A stretch of DNA of 8,226 nt from an archaeon (GTDB lineage Archaea; Aenigmatarchaeota; Aenigmatarchaeia; CG10238-14; SCSR01). A program made the position numbers and the translations under genes. The notes under the pieces are model-generated. The model worked only from the letters and a program-made list of their open reading frames with translations. It was not told where the DNA came from and searched no databases. Shown here piece after piece: positions 1-6,206 of this stretch (its first letter is position 1; every line of letters starts with the position of its first letter). Location of the stretch: positions 1 to 8,226 of the forward strand of contig SCSR01000011.1 in NCBI GenBank assembly GCA_004297575.1, in the 5' to 3' direction.

Positions 1-101
1 CACACAACGACCAGACCATCAAGTTCGGTGACAGGATATATGGAGTAAGCATGGTTGATGGCGAGTCGAAGATCATCGGCCTTGAGCTGCCGAAGAGCTG
101 A
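1..101 (+). CDS. 3' end of an unrecognised gene, cut by the window edge
   Basis: The frame whose first complete codon starts at base 3 is open from the window edge to a TGA at 99-101. It encodes 32 residues beginning HNDQTIKFGDRIYGV and ending LELPKS. The composition (codons such as ATC, AAG, GGC, CTG) matches the well-supported GC-richer genes of the window and differs from the AT-rich gene that follows, which is why I take it as the real end of a protein. The short piece has alternating hydrophobic and polar residues, suggestive of beta strands, but I do not recognise a family. Its last 29 bases overlap the 3' end of the minus-strand HAD gene. Confidence 0.5.
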   Translation, partial: HNDQTIKFGDRIYGVSMVDGESKIIGLELPKS

Positions 102-768
102 GATAACATTCAAGCTCGATAAGGTCGTTAAATACTTCGTCGGCACCAGCATCTCGCAGTTCTTGTGCATTACCCTTTCTATCTATGCCAAAACGTTTCA
201 TACTAACTGTTCTAGCAATAATCATGTCCCCTCGCCCGTCACCTACATAAGCATCTACCCTGCCGTATTTTTGTAGAACTTTTTCAACATGTGTCGCATC
301 CTTTGGGTCTCCCAATACCATATCGAAGTGTTTTGCAAAACCCGCTTTCTGCAACTGGCGTTGAGCTATACTTTCCCTATAGCCTGTTGATAAGACAAGT
401 GTATACCTATCTGCAAATCTTGGAATAGCAAGACGTGCATCTTCATAAACTATGACAGGCTCATTTGCTAGAAATTCCCATAAATTCCCTTCTACGTTTT
501 GAACTCTAGGGTCATGTTCTAATGCAACGATTTGATATTGGTATTGCTTTTCGTTTTCAATGATTTCATCAAGAGTTAGATTTTTGTCTTGTGATAGGAA
601 AATCATCTCAATCTGCTTACGGGCATGATAACCTCCTGTATGGTTGATGAAATACCTAACGTCTTCAGGTTTAGCAAAACCTTGGAATGCTTTTTCAAAA
701 CCATCTATAGTCCCTTTGTTATAGAATATCGTTCCGTCTTTGTCTACCATCATGACCGGTTTTGACAT
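73..768 (-). CDS. HAD-superfamily phosphatase, phosphoglycolate-phosphatase-like
   Basis: A 231-residue soluble protein with the full set of HAD motifs. Motif I is DKDGT, with the nucleophile and acid/base aspartates at residues 9 and 11. Motif II is Ser/Thr at 127-128 in LVLSTGY. The motif III lysine is K156 or K163. Motif IV is GDGRGD with D177 and D181. Residues of about 14-95 between motifs I and II fit a helical C1 cap, so a small phosphorylated metabolite is the likely substrate, which the sequence cannot name. The start at 768 (MSKPVMMV) puts motif I close to the N terminus, as usual in the family, and lies 26 bases from a TATA-like element; an upstream in-frame ATG at 789 is the alternative. 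The gene is clearly AT-richer than its neighbours (18 G/C in the 60 bases 541-600), and its last residues are read antisense to the end of the preceding gene. Both hint at later arrival. Confidence 0.85.
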   Translation of the reverse strand: MSKPVMMVDKDGTIFYNKGTIDGFEKAFQGFAKPEDVRYFINHTGGYHARKQIEMIFLSQDKNLTLDEIIENEKQYQYQIVALEHDPRVQNVEGNLWEFLANEPVIVYEDARLAIPRFADRYTLVLSTGYRESIAQRQLQKAGFAKHFDMVLGDPKDATHVEKVLQKYGRVDAYVGDGRGDMIIARTVSMKRFGIDRKGNAQELRDAGADEVFNDLIELECYLSSSAAQGR

Positions 769-792
769 GGAATATCTACATACATTCAAAGT

Positions 793-798
793 TAAATT
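793..798 (-). promoter_or_regulatory. TATA-like element of the HAD gene
   Basis: Read on the minus strand, GAAATTTAAC contains ATTTAA centred about 27 bases before the ATG at 768. A purine-rich stretch (AAAGAA) just upstream could serve as the TFB-recognition element. The spacing predicts a leaderless transcript and favours the 768 start over 789. Confidence 0.45.
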
Positions 799-800
799 TC

Positions 801-807
801 TTTTAAT
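801..807 (+). promoter_or_regulatory. TATA-like element of the Cas2-like gene
   Basis: TTTTAAT is centred about 24 bases before the ATG at 828. The minus-strand TATA-like element at 793-798 is immediately next to it, so the two divergent promoters are packed back to back in one 59-base region. Confidence 0.45.
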
Positions 808-827
808 CTCGCGACCAATAATAATTC

Positions 828-1037
828 ATGGAATATGTCTTCACCTTCGACCTACCGACAGAGCACGCATCCTTCCGTGTCAAGCTGCACAGGACACTTA
901 AAAAGATCAACGCGACCCAAGTCCAGAGAAGCATGTGGAAATCAGACAACCTCCGCGAGCTTACAAGGCTTGCAGTGCTGGTGAAGAATGTCGGCGGAAG
1001 TGCAAGAATAACCGAGGAAAGGTTAATATTCCAGTAA
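828..1037 (+). CDS. Small Cas2-like protein (solo, no CRISPR context)
   Basis: A 69-residue protein. The N-terminal strand MEYVFTFDLP ends in an aspartate (D8) followed by Leu-Pro. A basic helix follows (RVKLHRTLKKI, 17-27), then TQVQRSMWKS (30-39), a second helix around NLRELTRLAVLVKNV, and a last strand SARITEERLIF. This order (strand with Asp, basic helix, Q-x-S strand, helix, strand) is that of the ferredoxin-like Cas2/VapD fold, and the QRS motif matches the Cas2 pattern. It is shorter than typical Cas2 proteins (about 85-100 residues), so the C-terminal extension appears to be missing. No cas1, other cas gene or repeat array is visible. It lies 15 bases upstream of the PAC2-family gene on the same strand. 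Nuclease activity or a DNA/RNA-binding role is inference; the assignment rests on pattern only. Confidence 0.6.
   Translation: MEYVFTFDLPTEHASFRVKLHRTLKKINATQVQRSMWKSDNLRELTRLAVLVKNVGGSARITEERLIFQ
1023..1030 (+). promoter_or_regulatory. Possible internal TATA-like element before the PAC2 gene
   Basis: TTAATATT at the very end of the Cas2-like gene is centred about 26 bases before the ATG at 1053. No Shine-Dalgarno sequence is seen in the 15-base gap, so a leaderless internal start is possible, but read-through from the Cas2-like gene is equally plausible. Confidence 0.3.
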
Positions 1038-1052
1038 AACGAACATTTTTTG

Positions 1053-1844
1053 ATGACATCAAAGATTGTTGAGCTGGAAAAACCGAAATTGAAGAATCCT
1101 GTTTTTGTCGAGGGCTTGCCTGGCATCGGAAACGTCGGAAGAATCGCAGCGGGTTATCTTGTCGAACAATTGAAGGCCAAAAAGTTCGCAGAGCTGCTGT
1201 CATCGCATTTCATGCCTTTCGTGCTATTGCATCCGTCGTCCAGCGTGCATGTGCTGAAGAACGAGTTCTTCTACTACAAAGGCAAGGGGAAGGAAAGGGA
1301 CATGATAATTTTGATAGGCGATTCGCAGAGCATCGACCCGGAAGGGCATTATGAGATCGTCGAGGAAGTGTTAAAGTTAATCAAAGGGTATGGAGTCAAG
1401 GAGATGTTTACGCTTGCTGGTTTCGGCATTGGTGAGGAAGTGAAAAAGCCGAAGGTGATTGGGGCTGTAAATGACTCTGCATTGGTTAAGAAGTATGGCA
1501 AGTCGGGCATTGATTTCGAGGCAGGCAACAGGATTGGCACGATTGTAGGCGCGTCGGGATTGCTGTTGGGCTTGGGAAGATATTATGGATTGGACGGTGT
1601 GTGCCTGCTTGGAGAGACTGTAGGTTTCCCGATTATCCCAGATCCCAAGAGCGCAGAGGAAGTATTGAAGGTCTTGTCGAAGATACTTGGATTGAAGATA
1701 GACGTGAGCGAGCTTGAGAAGAAGGTAAAGGAGATGCAGGAATTCATCAAGAAGGTCCAGGAAGCACAGGCAGGGGCAATCGCGCAGATGATGAAGCCGC
1801 CCGAAAAGCCGGCAGACAAGGACAAGCTGACATATATCGGGTAA
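1053..1844 (+). CDS. PAC2-family proteasome assembly chaperone-like protein
   Basis: A 263-residue soluble protein of the archaeal PAC2 family (COG2047 type). The signature is FVEGLPGIGNVG at residues 18-29. It is followed by a central FTLAGFGIGEE segment and the family-typical LLGETVGFPIIPDPKSAEEVL stretch before a helical end. Residues of about 214-245 form a charged amphipathic helix, probably a coiled coil, and the protein ends in a flexible Pro/Lys-rich tail closing with LTYIG. Eukaryotic PAC2 and the archaeal homologues PbaA/PbaB help assemble or engage the 20S proteasome. The tyrosine near the C terminus recalls the HbYX proteasome-binding tail, but it is third from the end rather than penultimate, so this is only suggestive. 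I chose ATG 1053; the TTG at 1050 is in frame but has nothing to recommend it. Confidence 0.85.
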   Translation: MTSKIVELEKPKLKNPVFVEGLPGIGNVGRIAAGYLVEQLKAKKFAELLSSHFMPFVLLHPSSSVHVLKNEFFYYKGKGKERDMIILIGDSQSIDPEGHYEIVEEVLKLIKGYGVKEMFTLAGFGIGEEVKKPKVIGAVNDSALVKKYGKSGIDFEAGNRIGTIVGASGLLLGLGRYYGLDGVCLLGETVGFPIIPDPKSAEEVLKVLSKILGLKIDVSELEKKVKEMQEFIKKVQEAQAGAIAQMMKPPEKPADKDKLTYIG

Positions 1845-1852
1845 AATTTACC

Positions 1853-1860
1853 TTTAAAAA
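1853..1860 (+). promoter_or_regulatory. TATA box of the ribosomal protein S2 gene
   Basis: TTTAAAAA is centred about 27 bases before the ATG at 1884, within an AT-rich 39-base gap that also holds a possible upstream recognition element (AAAATT). No Shine-Dalgarno sequence precedes the ATG. Together this predicts a leaderless S2 transcript independent of the PAC2 gene. Confidence 0.6.
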
Positions 1861-1883
1861 CTTGAATTCCACAATAATTTTCT

Positions 1884-2477
1884 ATGTCAAAGGAACTGTT
1901 GATACCGCGCGACCAATATCTGGCGTCTGGTATCCACATAGGCATGAAGCAGAGGACAGCACAGATGAAGGATTTCATCTATCAGGTCAGGCCTGATGGT
2001 TTGGCTGTTCTGGATGTCAACAAGATAGACAACAGGATAAGGGTAACTGCCAAGTTCCTCGCAAGATTGAAGAATGTGCTTGTCGTAAGCAGGAGAAGCG
2101 CTGCGCAGGAAGCGGTTGAAAAGTTCGGAGAGGTCATAGGCGCGAAAACCATCCTCGGCAGGTTCATGCCAGGCACGCTTACCAACCCCAATTACAAGAA
2201 TTATTTCGAGGCAGATGCTGTTTTTGTTATGGATCCGCTGAACGACATACAGTCATTGAAGGAAGCTGTATCTGCGCGCATTCCAGTCATCGCAGTGGCG
2301 GACACAATCAACGAGATAAGAAACATAGACCTGGTGATACCTGCCAACAACAAGGGGAAGAAATCGCTTGTGACATTGTTATGGCTGTTGGCGAGGGAGA
2401 TTGCAAAGGCACGCGGCACGGTGAAGAGCGACGAGGAATTCTCATTCAAGCTCGCTGATTTTGGTCTTACAGAGTAG
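1884..2477 (+). CDS. rps2: 30S ribosomal protein S2 (archaeal type, uS2)
   Basis: A 197-residue protein that builds into the head/body junction of the small ribosomal subunit. Family marks include YLASGIHIG at about residues 13-21, DVNKIDNRIRVTAKFLA near 48-64, and GRFMPGTLTNP near 93-103. VFVMDPLND and the C-terminal block IPVIAVADTINEIRNIDLVIPANNKGKKS follow. The GTLTNP form and the short length, without the extra coiled-coil domain and tail of bacterial RpsB (about 240 residues), mark it as archaeal/eukaryotic type. It has its own TATA box and ends 160 bases before nrdR, so it is probably transcribed on its own or with weak read-through from the PAC2 gene. No obvious terminator follows beyond short pyrimidine-rich runs. 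Confidence 0.97.
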   Translation: MSKELLIPRDQYLASGIHIGMKQRTAQMKDFIYQVRPDGLAVLDVNKIDNRIRVTAKFLARLKNVLVVSRRSAAQEAVEKFGEVIGAKTILGRFMPGTLTNPNYKNYFEADAVFVMDPLNDIQSLKEAVSARIPVIAVADTINEIRNIDLVIPANNKGKKSLVTLLWLLAREIAKARGTVKSDEEFSFKLADFGLTE

Positions 2478-2525
2478 TTACACTCCCGTTTCCTGCATAA
2501 TATAAGTTGCCGTACAGAAAATTGC

Positions 2526-2533
2526 TTATATAC
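2526..2533 (+). promoter_or_regulatory. Distal TATA-like element upstream of nrdR
   Basis: TTATATAC, preceded by a purine-rich CAGAAAA stretch, is a good archaeal TATA-box candidate in the S2-nrdR intergenic region. Transcription would be expected to begin near 2555. That gives a leader of roughly 85 bases, containing an inverted repeat and the NrdR box, before nrdR. It could be a second nrdR promoter or the promoter of a short non-coding transcript; I see no RNA family in the leader. Confidence 0.45.
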
Positions 2534-2558
2534 CCCGTGCGAAGGTGTTGTGTGGCTC

Positions 2559-2586
2559 TTGTGGTGCGGTCATTTTCAGACCACAA
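2559..2586 (+). repeat. Inverted repeat in the nrdR leader
   Basis: TTGTGGT (2559-2565) and ACCACAA (2580-2586) form a perfect 7-base inverted repeat around a 14-base spacer. GGTC in the spacer can alternatively pair with GACC at 2579-2582. It begins just after the start point predicted from the TATA-like element at 2526-2533. It could be an RNA hairpin, a protein operator or chance; it is not followed by a T-run, so it is not a convincing terminator. Confidence 0.35.
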
Positions 2587-2595
2587 CCTATAGTG

Positions 2596-2611
2596 CTACA
2601 ATATATTGTGT
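2596..2611 (+). promoter_or_regulatory. NrdR box (operator)
   Basis: CTACAATATATTGTGT matches 14 of 16 positions of the published NrdR-box consensus acaCwAtATaTwGtgt, including all of its strongly conserved bases. The core ACAATATATTGT (2598-2609) is a perfect 12-base palindrome. It lies directly in front of a gene encoding NrdR itself and abuts the proximal TATA-like element. NrdR bound here would be expected to cover the TFB-recognition region and block pre-initiation complex assembly. Bacterial promoters usually carry two boxes about three helical turns apart; I see only this one. Confidence 0.8.
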
Positions 2612-2618
2612 ATTAAAG
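2611..2618 (+). promoter_or_regulatory. Proximal TATA box of the nrdR-nrdJ operon
   Basis: TATTAAAG is centred about 27 bases before the ATG at 2641, the spacing expected for a leaderless archaeal transcript. Its upstream flank, where TFB would bind, is the NrdR box. This arrangement supports 2641 rather than 2638 as the start of nrdR. Confidence 0.5.
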
Positions 2619-2640
2619 GATACAAAACAACGGTTAAATG

Positions 2641-3093
2641 ATGAATTGCCCCTATTGCCGCAGCTCCGACCTCGCAGTCGTAGATTCCCGTGAGACTGAG
2701 GATTCTGTAAGAAGGAGGAGGGAATGCAAGGGATGCGAGAAAAGGTTCACGACATACGAACGGGTCGAGATGGCACCGGTAGTGATTATCAAAAAGGATG
2801 GAAGAAGGGAACAGTTTGACAGGAGCAAGCTGGTGAAGGGGATCACAATCGCATGCGGCAAGAGGCCGATAAGTCAGGAGAAGATCGAGCAGGTCGTTGA
2901 TAAGATAGAATCGCAGGTCAAGGATTTGAACAAAGAGGAGATAAAAAGCAAGATAATAGGTGATATGGCGATGGAACAACTGAAGGAATTGGACAACGTT
3001 GCATACATCAGGTTCGCTTCCGTCTACAAGCCAAACCAGTTCCGTGACATCGAGGATATAGAAAAGGAGCTCAGGCAGCTGAAGAAGGGATAA
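2641..3093 (+). CDS. nrdR: Transcriptional repressor NrdR
   Basis: A 150-residue repressor of ribonucleotide reductase genes. The N-terminal zinc ribbon has Cys3-x-x-Cys6 (MNCPYC) and Cys29-x-x-Cys32 (ECKGC). It is joined by the family-typical VVDSRETEDSVRRRREC and RFTTYE segments to an ATP-cone (about residues 48-138) that senses ATP/dATP. Length and domain order match bacterial NrdR. I chose the second of two consecutive ATGs (2638, 2641) because bacterial NrdR starts with Met-x-Cys-Pro and the TATA spacing fits. The stop is two bases from the nrdJ start, so the two genes form an operon, and an NrdR box in front predicts autoregulation together with nrdJ. NrdR is mainly a bacterial family, so an archaeal copy points to old or recent transfer. 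Its composition does not differ obviously from its neighbours. Confidence 0.95.
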   Translation: MNCPYCRSSDLAVVDSRETEDSVRRRRECKGCEKRFTTYERVEMAPVVIIKKDGRREQFDRSKLVKGITIACGKRPISQEKIEQVVDKIESQVKDLNKEEIKSKIIGDMAMEQLKELDNVAYIRFASVYKPNQFRDIEDIEKELRQLKKG

Positions 3094-3095
3094 AC

Positions 3096-6000
3096 ATGGA
3101 TGGATTTTTATCGCAGCATGTGGAACTTACCGGCAAGCAAGGACTGAAGATACAGAGACTGTTCACGGTTGCTGGCAAGAATGTTTTTGATACTGTTGAT
3201 TGGGAGACAAGGTCTTCTGTGATGAAAAACCCGGATGGCTCGGTAGTTTTCCAGATGGACAATGTCGAGGTTCCGAAATTCTGGAGCCAGACTGCAACTG
3301 ACATCCTTGCGCAGAAATATTTCAGGAAGCGCGGAGTTCCGCAGCTCAAGGATGGCAAGCAAGTGGTCGACAGTTTCGGCAAGCCTGTATTGGGCTCGGA
3401 AAATTCATTGAGACAGGTCGTGCACAGGCTCGCCGGATGCTGGACACACTGGGGAAACAAGCATGGTTATTTTGCGACTGAAGAGGATTCCAAGGCATTC
3501 TATGACGAGATTACGTACATGCTGCTGAACCAGATTGCTGTGCCGAACTCTCCACAGTGGTTCAACACAGGACTGAATTGGGCTTATGGCATCGGCGGTC
3601 CGGCACAGGGACATTGGTATGTTGACCCGGATACAAAGCAACTGACGCAGTCCGCTGATTCTTATTCACATCCGCAATGCCACGCATGCTTTATCCAACC
3701 TGTGACTGATAATTTGGTGAACGAAGGTGGGATAATGGACCTTGCATTGAGAGAGGCTATGATTTTCAAGTATGGAAGCGGGACCGGAACAAACTTTTCA
3801 TCGTTGCGTGCCAGGGGAGAGCCATTGTCAGGCGGCGGGACTTCGAGCGGTATGATGTCATTCCTCAAGATTTACGATACTGTTGCCGGTTCCATCAAGT
3901 CAGGCGGCACGACAAGGAGAGCTGCAAAGATGGTCATTTTGAATGTCGATCATCCGGAGATAGAGGAATTCATCAAGTGGAAGGCAAATGAGGAAAAGAA
4001 ATTCAATGTACTGGTGAGCACGGGGCTGGTGAAAGCGGATAGCATTGAGGCTGCTGGTGAGCATGTCTTCGGCCAGAACTCTAACAACTCTGTGCGTGTG
4101 ACTGATGAGTTCATGAGGGATGTGATTGACGACAAGGATTGGAACTTGACCTGGAGGACGAACGGCAAGGTCGCCAAGACCGTCAAGGCTAGACACTTGT
4201 GGGATGAGATTGCACAATCTGCGTGGGAATGCGCCGATCCTGGATTGCAGTTCGATACGACATACAACGACTGGCATACGTGCCCTGCATCAGGAAGAAT
4301 CAATGCAACCAATCCATGCTCTGAATATGCTTTCTTGGACAACACTGCATGCAACCTCGCATCGATAAACTTGGGTATGTTCTTGGAGAACGGGATGTTC
4401 AGTGTGGATGCGTTCAAGCATGCTGCAAGATTATGGTCGGTTGTTTTGGAGATATCTGTTTTGATGGCACAGTATCCGTCGAAGGAAATCGCACAGCTGA
4501 GTTACGAGTACAGGAGCCTTGGATTGGGATATACAAACCTCGGGTCGTTGCTGATGAGATTGGGGATACCCTACGACTCGGACGAGGCGAGGAACATGAC
4601 TGCTGCGATAACCGCGATAATGACAGGCGAGTGCTATGCGACAAGCGCAGAGATGGCGAGCTTCCTCGGGCCGTTCATCGGTTTCGAAAAGAACCGCGAG
4701 CATATGCTACGCGTGATCAGGAATCACAGAAGGATTGCATACAATGCACCGAGACAAGAGTATGAGAGATTGGACACCATACCGCCTGCCATTGACCATA
4801 TCAAGTGTCCGGATTATTTGCTGCAAGCGGCCATCGGGTCGTGGGACAAGGCGTTACTGTTGGGAGAGAAATACGGTTTCAGGAATGCACAGGCGACATT
4901 GATCGCGCCGACAGGAACTATCAGTTTTGTGATGGATGCCGACACCACAGGAATCGAGCCGGACTTTGCATTGGTGAAATTCAAGAAACTTGTCGGCGGG
5001 GGGTATTTCAAGATCGTCAACAAGAGCGTTGGCCGTGCGTTGAGAGCACTTGACTACAGCGAGGATCAGATAAGGGATATACTGAAATACCTGGTCGGCA
5101 GCAACACATTCGAAGGTTCACCATCTATCAACACATTCACGCTCAAGAACAAGGGATTCACTGATGCAGAGATTGCCAAGCTTGAAAGGAACATGCCATC
5201 TGCGTTTGATTTGTCGTTCGTTTTCAACATCAACACTCTGGGCAAGGAATGCCTGGAGAGATTGGGATTCAAGGAAGCGCAGTACAGCTCACCGGATTTC
5301 AATCTGTTAAAGGCATTGGGATTCAGACAGGATGAGATTGATGCTGCGACGGAATACATCTGCGGGACACAGACTGTCGAGGGCGCGCCGCATCTGAAGA
5401 CAGAACATTACCCGATTTTCGATTGCGCGAGCAAGTGCGGAAAGAAAGGCAAGAGGTATATCGATTATATGGCGCATGTGAAGATGATGGCTTCCACGCA
5501 GCCTTTCCTGTCAGGTTCGATAAGCAAGACCATCAACATGTCGAGTGATGCGACGATAGCTGATGTGCAAAAGGTTTACATGGAAGGATGGAAGCTCGGG
5601 CTGAAATCAATTGCACTTTATCGCGACGGCAGCAAGACTGTGCAGCCATTGAACACCAGTGCAAGCAAGGAAGAAAAGGTCGCCAAGCCTACGAGAAGAA
5701 AGCTGCCAGACGAGAGAAGGTCGATTACTCACAAATTCCGCGTAGGAAACCAGGAAGGGTATGTTACGGTCGGGCTGTACGAGGATGGCATGCCTGGAGA
5801 ACTGTTTGTAACGATGTCGAAGGAAGGAAGCACGCTGTCAGGATTGATGGATGCGTTCTCTACTTCAATCTCGATTGCATTGCAGTATGGAGTGCCGTTG
5901 AAAGTTTTCGTGAACAAGTTCGCGCACACAAGATTCGAGCCGTCGGGATGGACAGACAACCCGCAGATACAGGTAGCCAAGTCCATCATGGACTACATCT

Positions 6001-6206
6001 TCAGGTGGCTGGAATTAAAGTTCCAACCGAACGGGAACACGGAGCATGTGGAATTGCCGACCAGCCAGACAACATTGGACAAGATACCCGAGTCGGATGA
6101 AGACCAATCAGATGCCACGACATGCAGCGATTGCGGAAGTATAATGGTACGCAGCGGGACATGCTATGTGTGCACTGCATGCGGCAGCACCAGCGGTTGC
6201 TCATAA
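3096..6206 (+). CDS. nrdJ: Adenosylcobalamin-dependent ribonucleotide reductase (class II)
   Basis: A 1036-residue cytoplasmic enzyme that reduces ribonucleotides to deoxyribonucleotides with a radical generated from vitamin B12 coenzyme. NPCSE holds N406, the thiyl-radical cysteine C408 and E410. C419 in ACNLASINLG and C198 in HACFIQPV are the redox pair; the 11-residue spacing of C408 and C419 equals that in the Thermotoga class II enzyme. KYGSGTGTNF (225-234) and PTGTIS (605-610) are further conserved loops. A TSCPD domain runs from about 868 to 995 (RRKLPDERRSITHKF at its start). The C-terminal zinc ribbon/redox tail has cysteines at 1010, 1013, 1023, 1026, 1029 and 1035. There is no N-terminal ATP-cone and no intein. 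It follows nrdR by two bases and overlaps the next gene by one. GAAGAAGGG ahead of the start is a weak ribosome-binding candidate. Confidence 0.97.
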   Translation: MDGFLSQHVELTGKQGLKIQRLFTVAGKNVFDTVDWETRSSVMKNPDGSVVFQMDNVEVPKFWSQTATDILAQKYFRKRGVPQLKDGKQVVDSFGKPVLGSENSLRQVVHRLAGCWTHWGNKHGYFATEEDSKAFYDEITYMLLNQIAVPNSPQWFNTGLNWAYGIGGPAQGHWYVDPDTKQLTQSADSYSHPQCHACFIQPVTDNLVNEGGIMDLALREAMIFKYGSGTGTNFSSLRARGEPLSGGGTSSGMMSFLKIYDTVAGSIKSGGTTRRAAKMVILNVDHPEIEEFIKWKANEEKKFNVLVSTGLVKADSIEAAGEHVFGQNSNNSVRVTDEFMRDVIDDKDWNLTWRTNGKVAKTVKARHLWDEIAQSAWECADPGLQFDTTYNDWHTCPASGRINATNPCSEYAFLDNTACNLASINLGMFLENGMFSVDAFKHAARLWSVVLEISVLMAQYPSKEIAQLSYEYRSLGLGYTNLGSLLMRLGIPYDSDEARNMTAAITAIMTGECYATSAEMASFLGPFIGFEKNREHMLRVIRNHRRIAYNAPRQEYERLDTIPPAIDHIKCPDYLLQAAIGSWDKALLLGEKYGFRNAQATLIAPTGTISFVMDADTTGIEPDFALVKFKKLVGGGYFKIVNKSVGRALRALDYSEDQIRDILKYLVGSNTFEGSPSINTFTLKNKGFTDAEIAKLERNMPSAFDLSFVFNINTLGKECLERLGFKEAQYSSPDFNLLKALGFRQDEIDAATEYICGTQTVEGAPHLKTEHYPIFDCASKCGKKGKRYIDYMAHVKMMASTQPFLSGSISKTINMSSDATIADVQKVYMEGWKLGLKSIALYRDGSKTVQPLNTSASKEEKVAKPTRRKLPDERRSITHKFRVGNQEGYVTVGLYEDGMPGELFVTMSKEGSTLSGLMDAFSTSISIALQYGVPLKVFVNKFAHTRFEPSGWTDNPQIQVAKSIMDYIFRWLELKFQPNGNTEHVELPTSQTTLDKIPESDEDQSDATTCSDCGSIMVRSGTCYVCTACGSTSGCS

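Noticed and set aside
828..1037. A CRISPR-Cas locus, suggested by the Cas2-like protein
   Set aside because: No direct-repeat array and no other cas gene is visible anywhere in the window.
803..1126. Minus-strand open frame opposite the Cas2-like gene
   Set aside because: Covers the divergent promoter region and has no promoter or recognisable domain, whereas the plus-strand frame has a fold-like pattern and TATA spacing.
2537..2593. Short GTG-initiated frame of 18 codons in the nrdR leader as a leader peptide
   Set aside because: No supporting start signal or recognisable residue bias; too short to separate from chance.
2478..2637. Cobalamin riboswitch ahead of the B12-dependent reductase
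   Set aside because: No B12-box-like conserved segment seen, and the proximal promoter predicts a leaderless transcript.
2565..2642. A second NrdR box about 31 bases from the first, as in bacteria
   Set aside because: The stretches at the expected spacing on both sides show no match to the consensus core.
2638..2699. ATGATGA and a later CTGA resemble the C and D boxes of an archaeal C/D guide RNA
   Set aside because: They coincide with the double start codon and coding sequence of nrdR, no C'/D' pair or terminal stem is visible, and such short motifs arise by chance.
4349..4765. Long alternative open frames inside nrdJ (also 5588-6100)
   Set aside because: Cys/Arg-rich shadow translations without family resemblance, fully covered by a well-supported gene.
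3096..6206. Intein in the long reductase, suggested by its 1036 residues
   Set aside because: Conserved reductase motifs run on without interruption; the length is explained by the TSCPD domain and C-terminal zinc ribbon.
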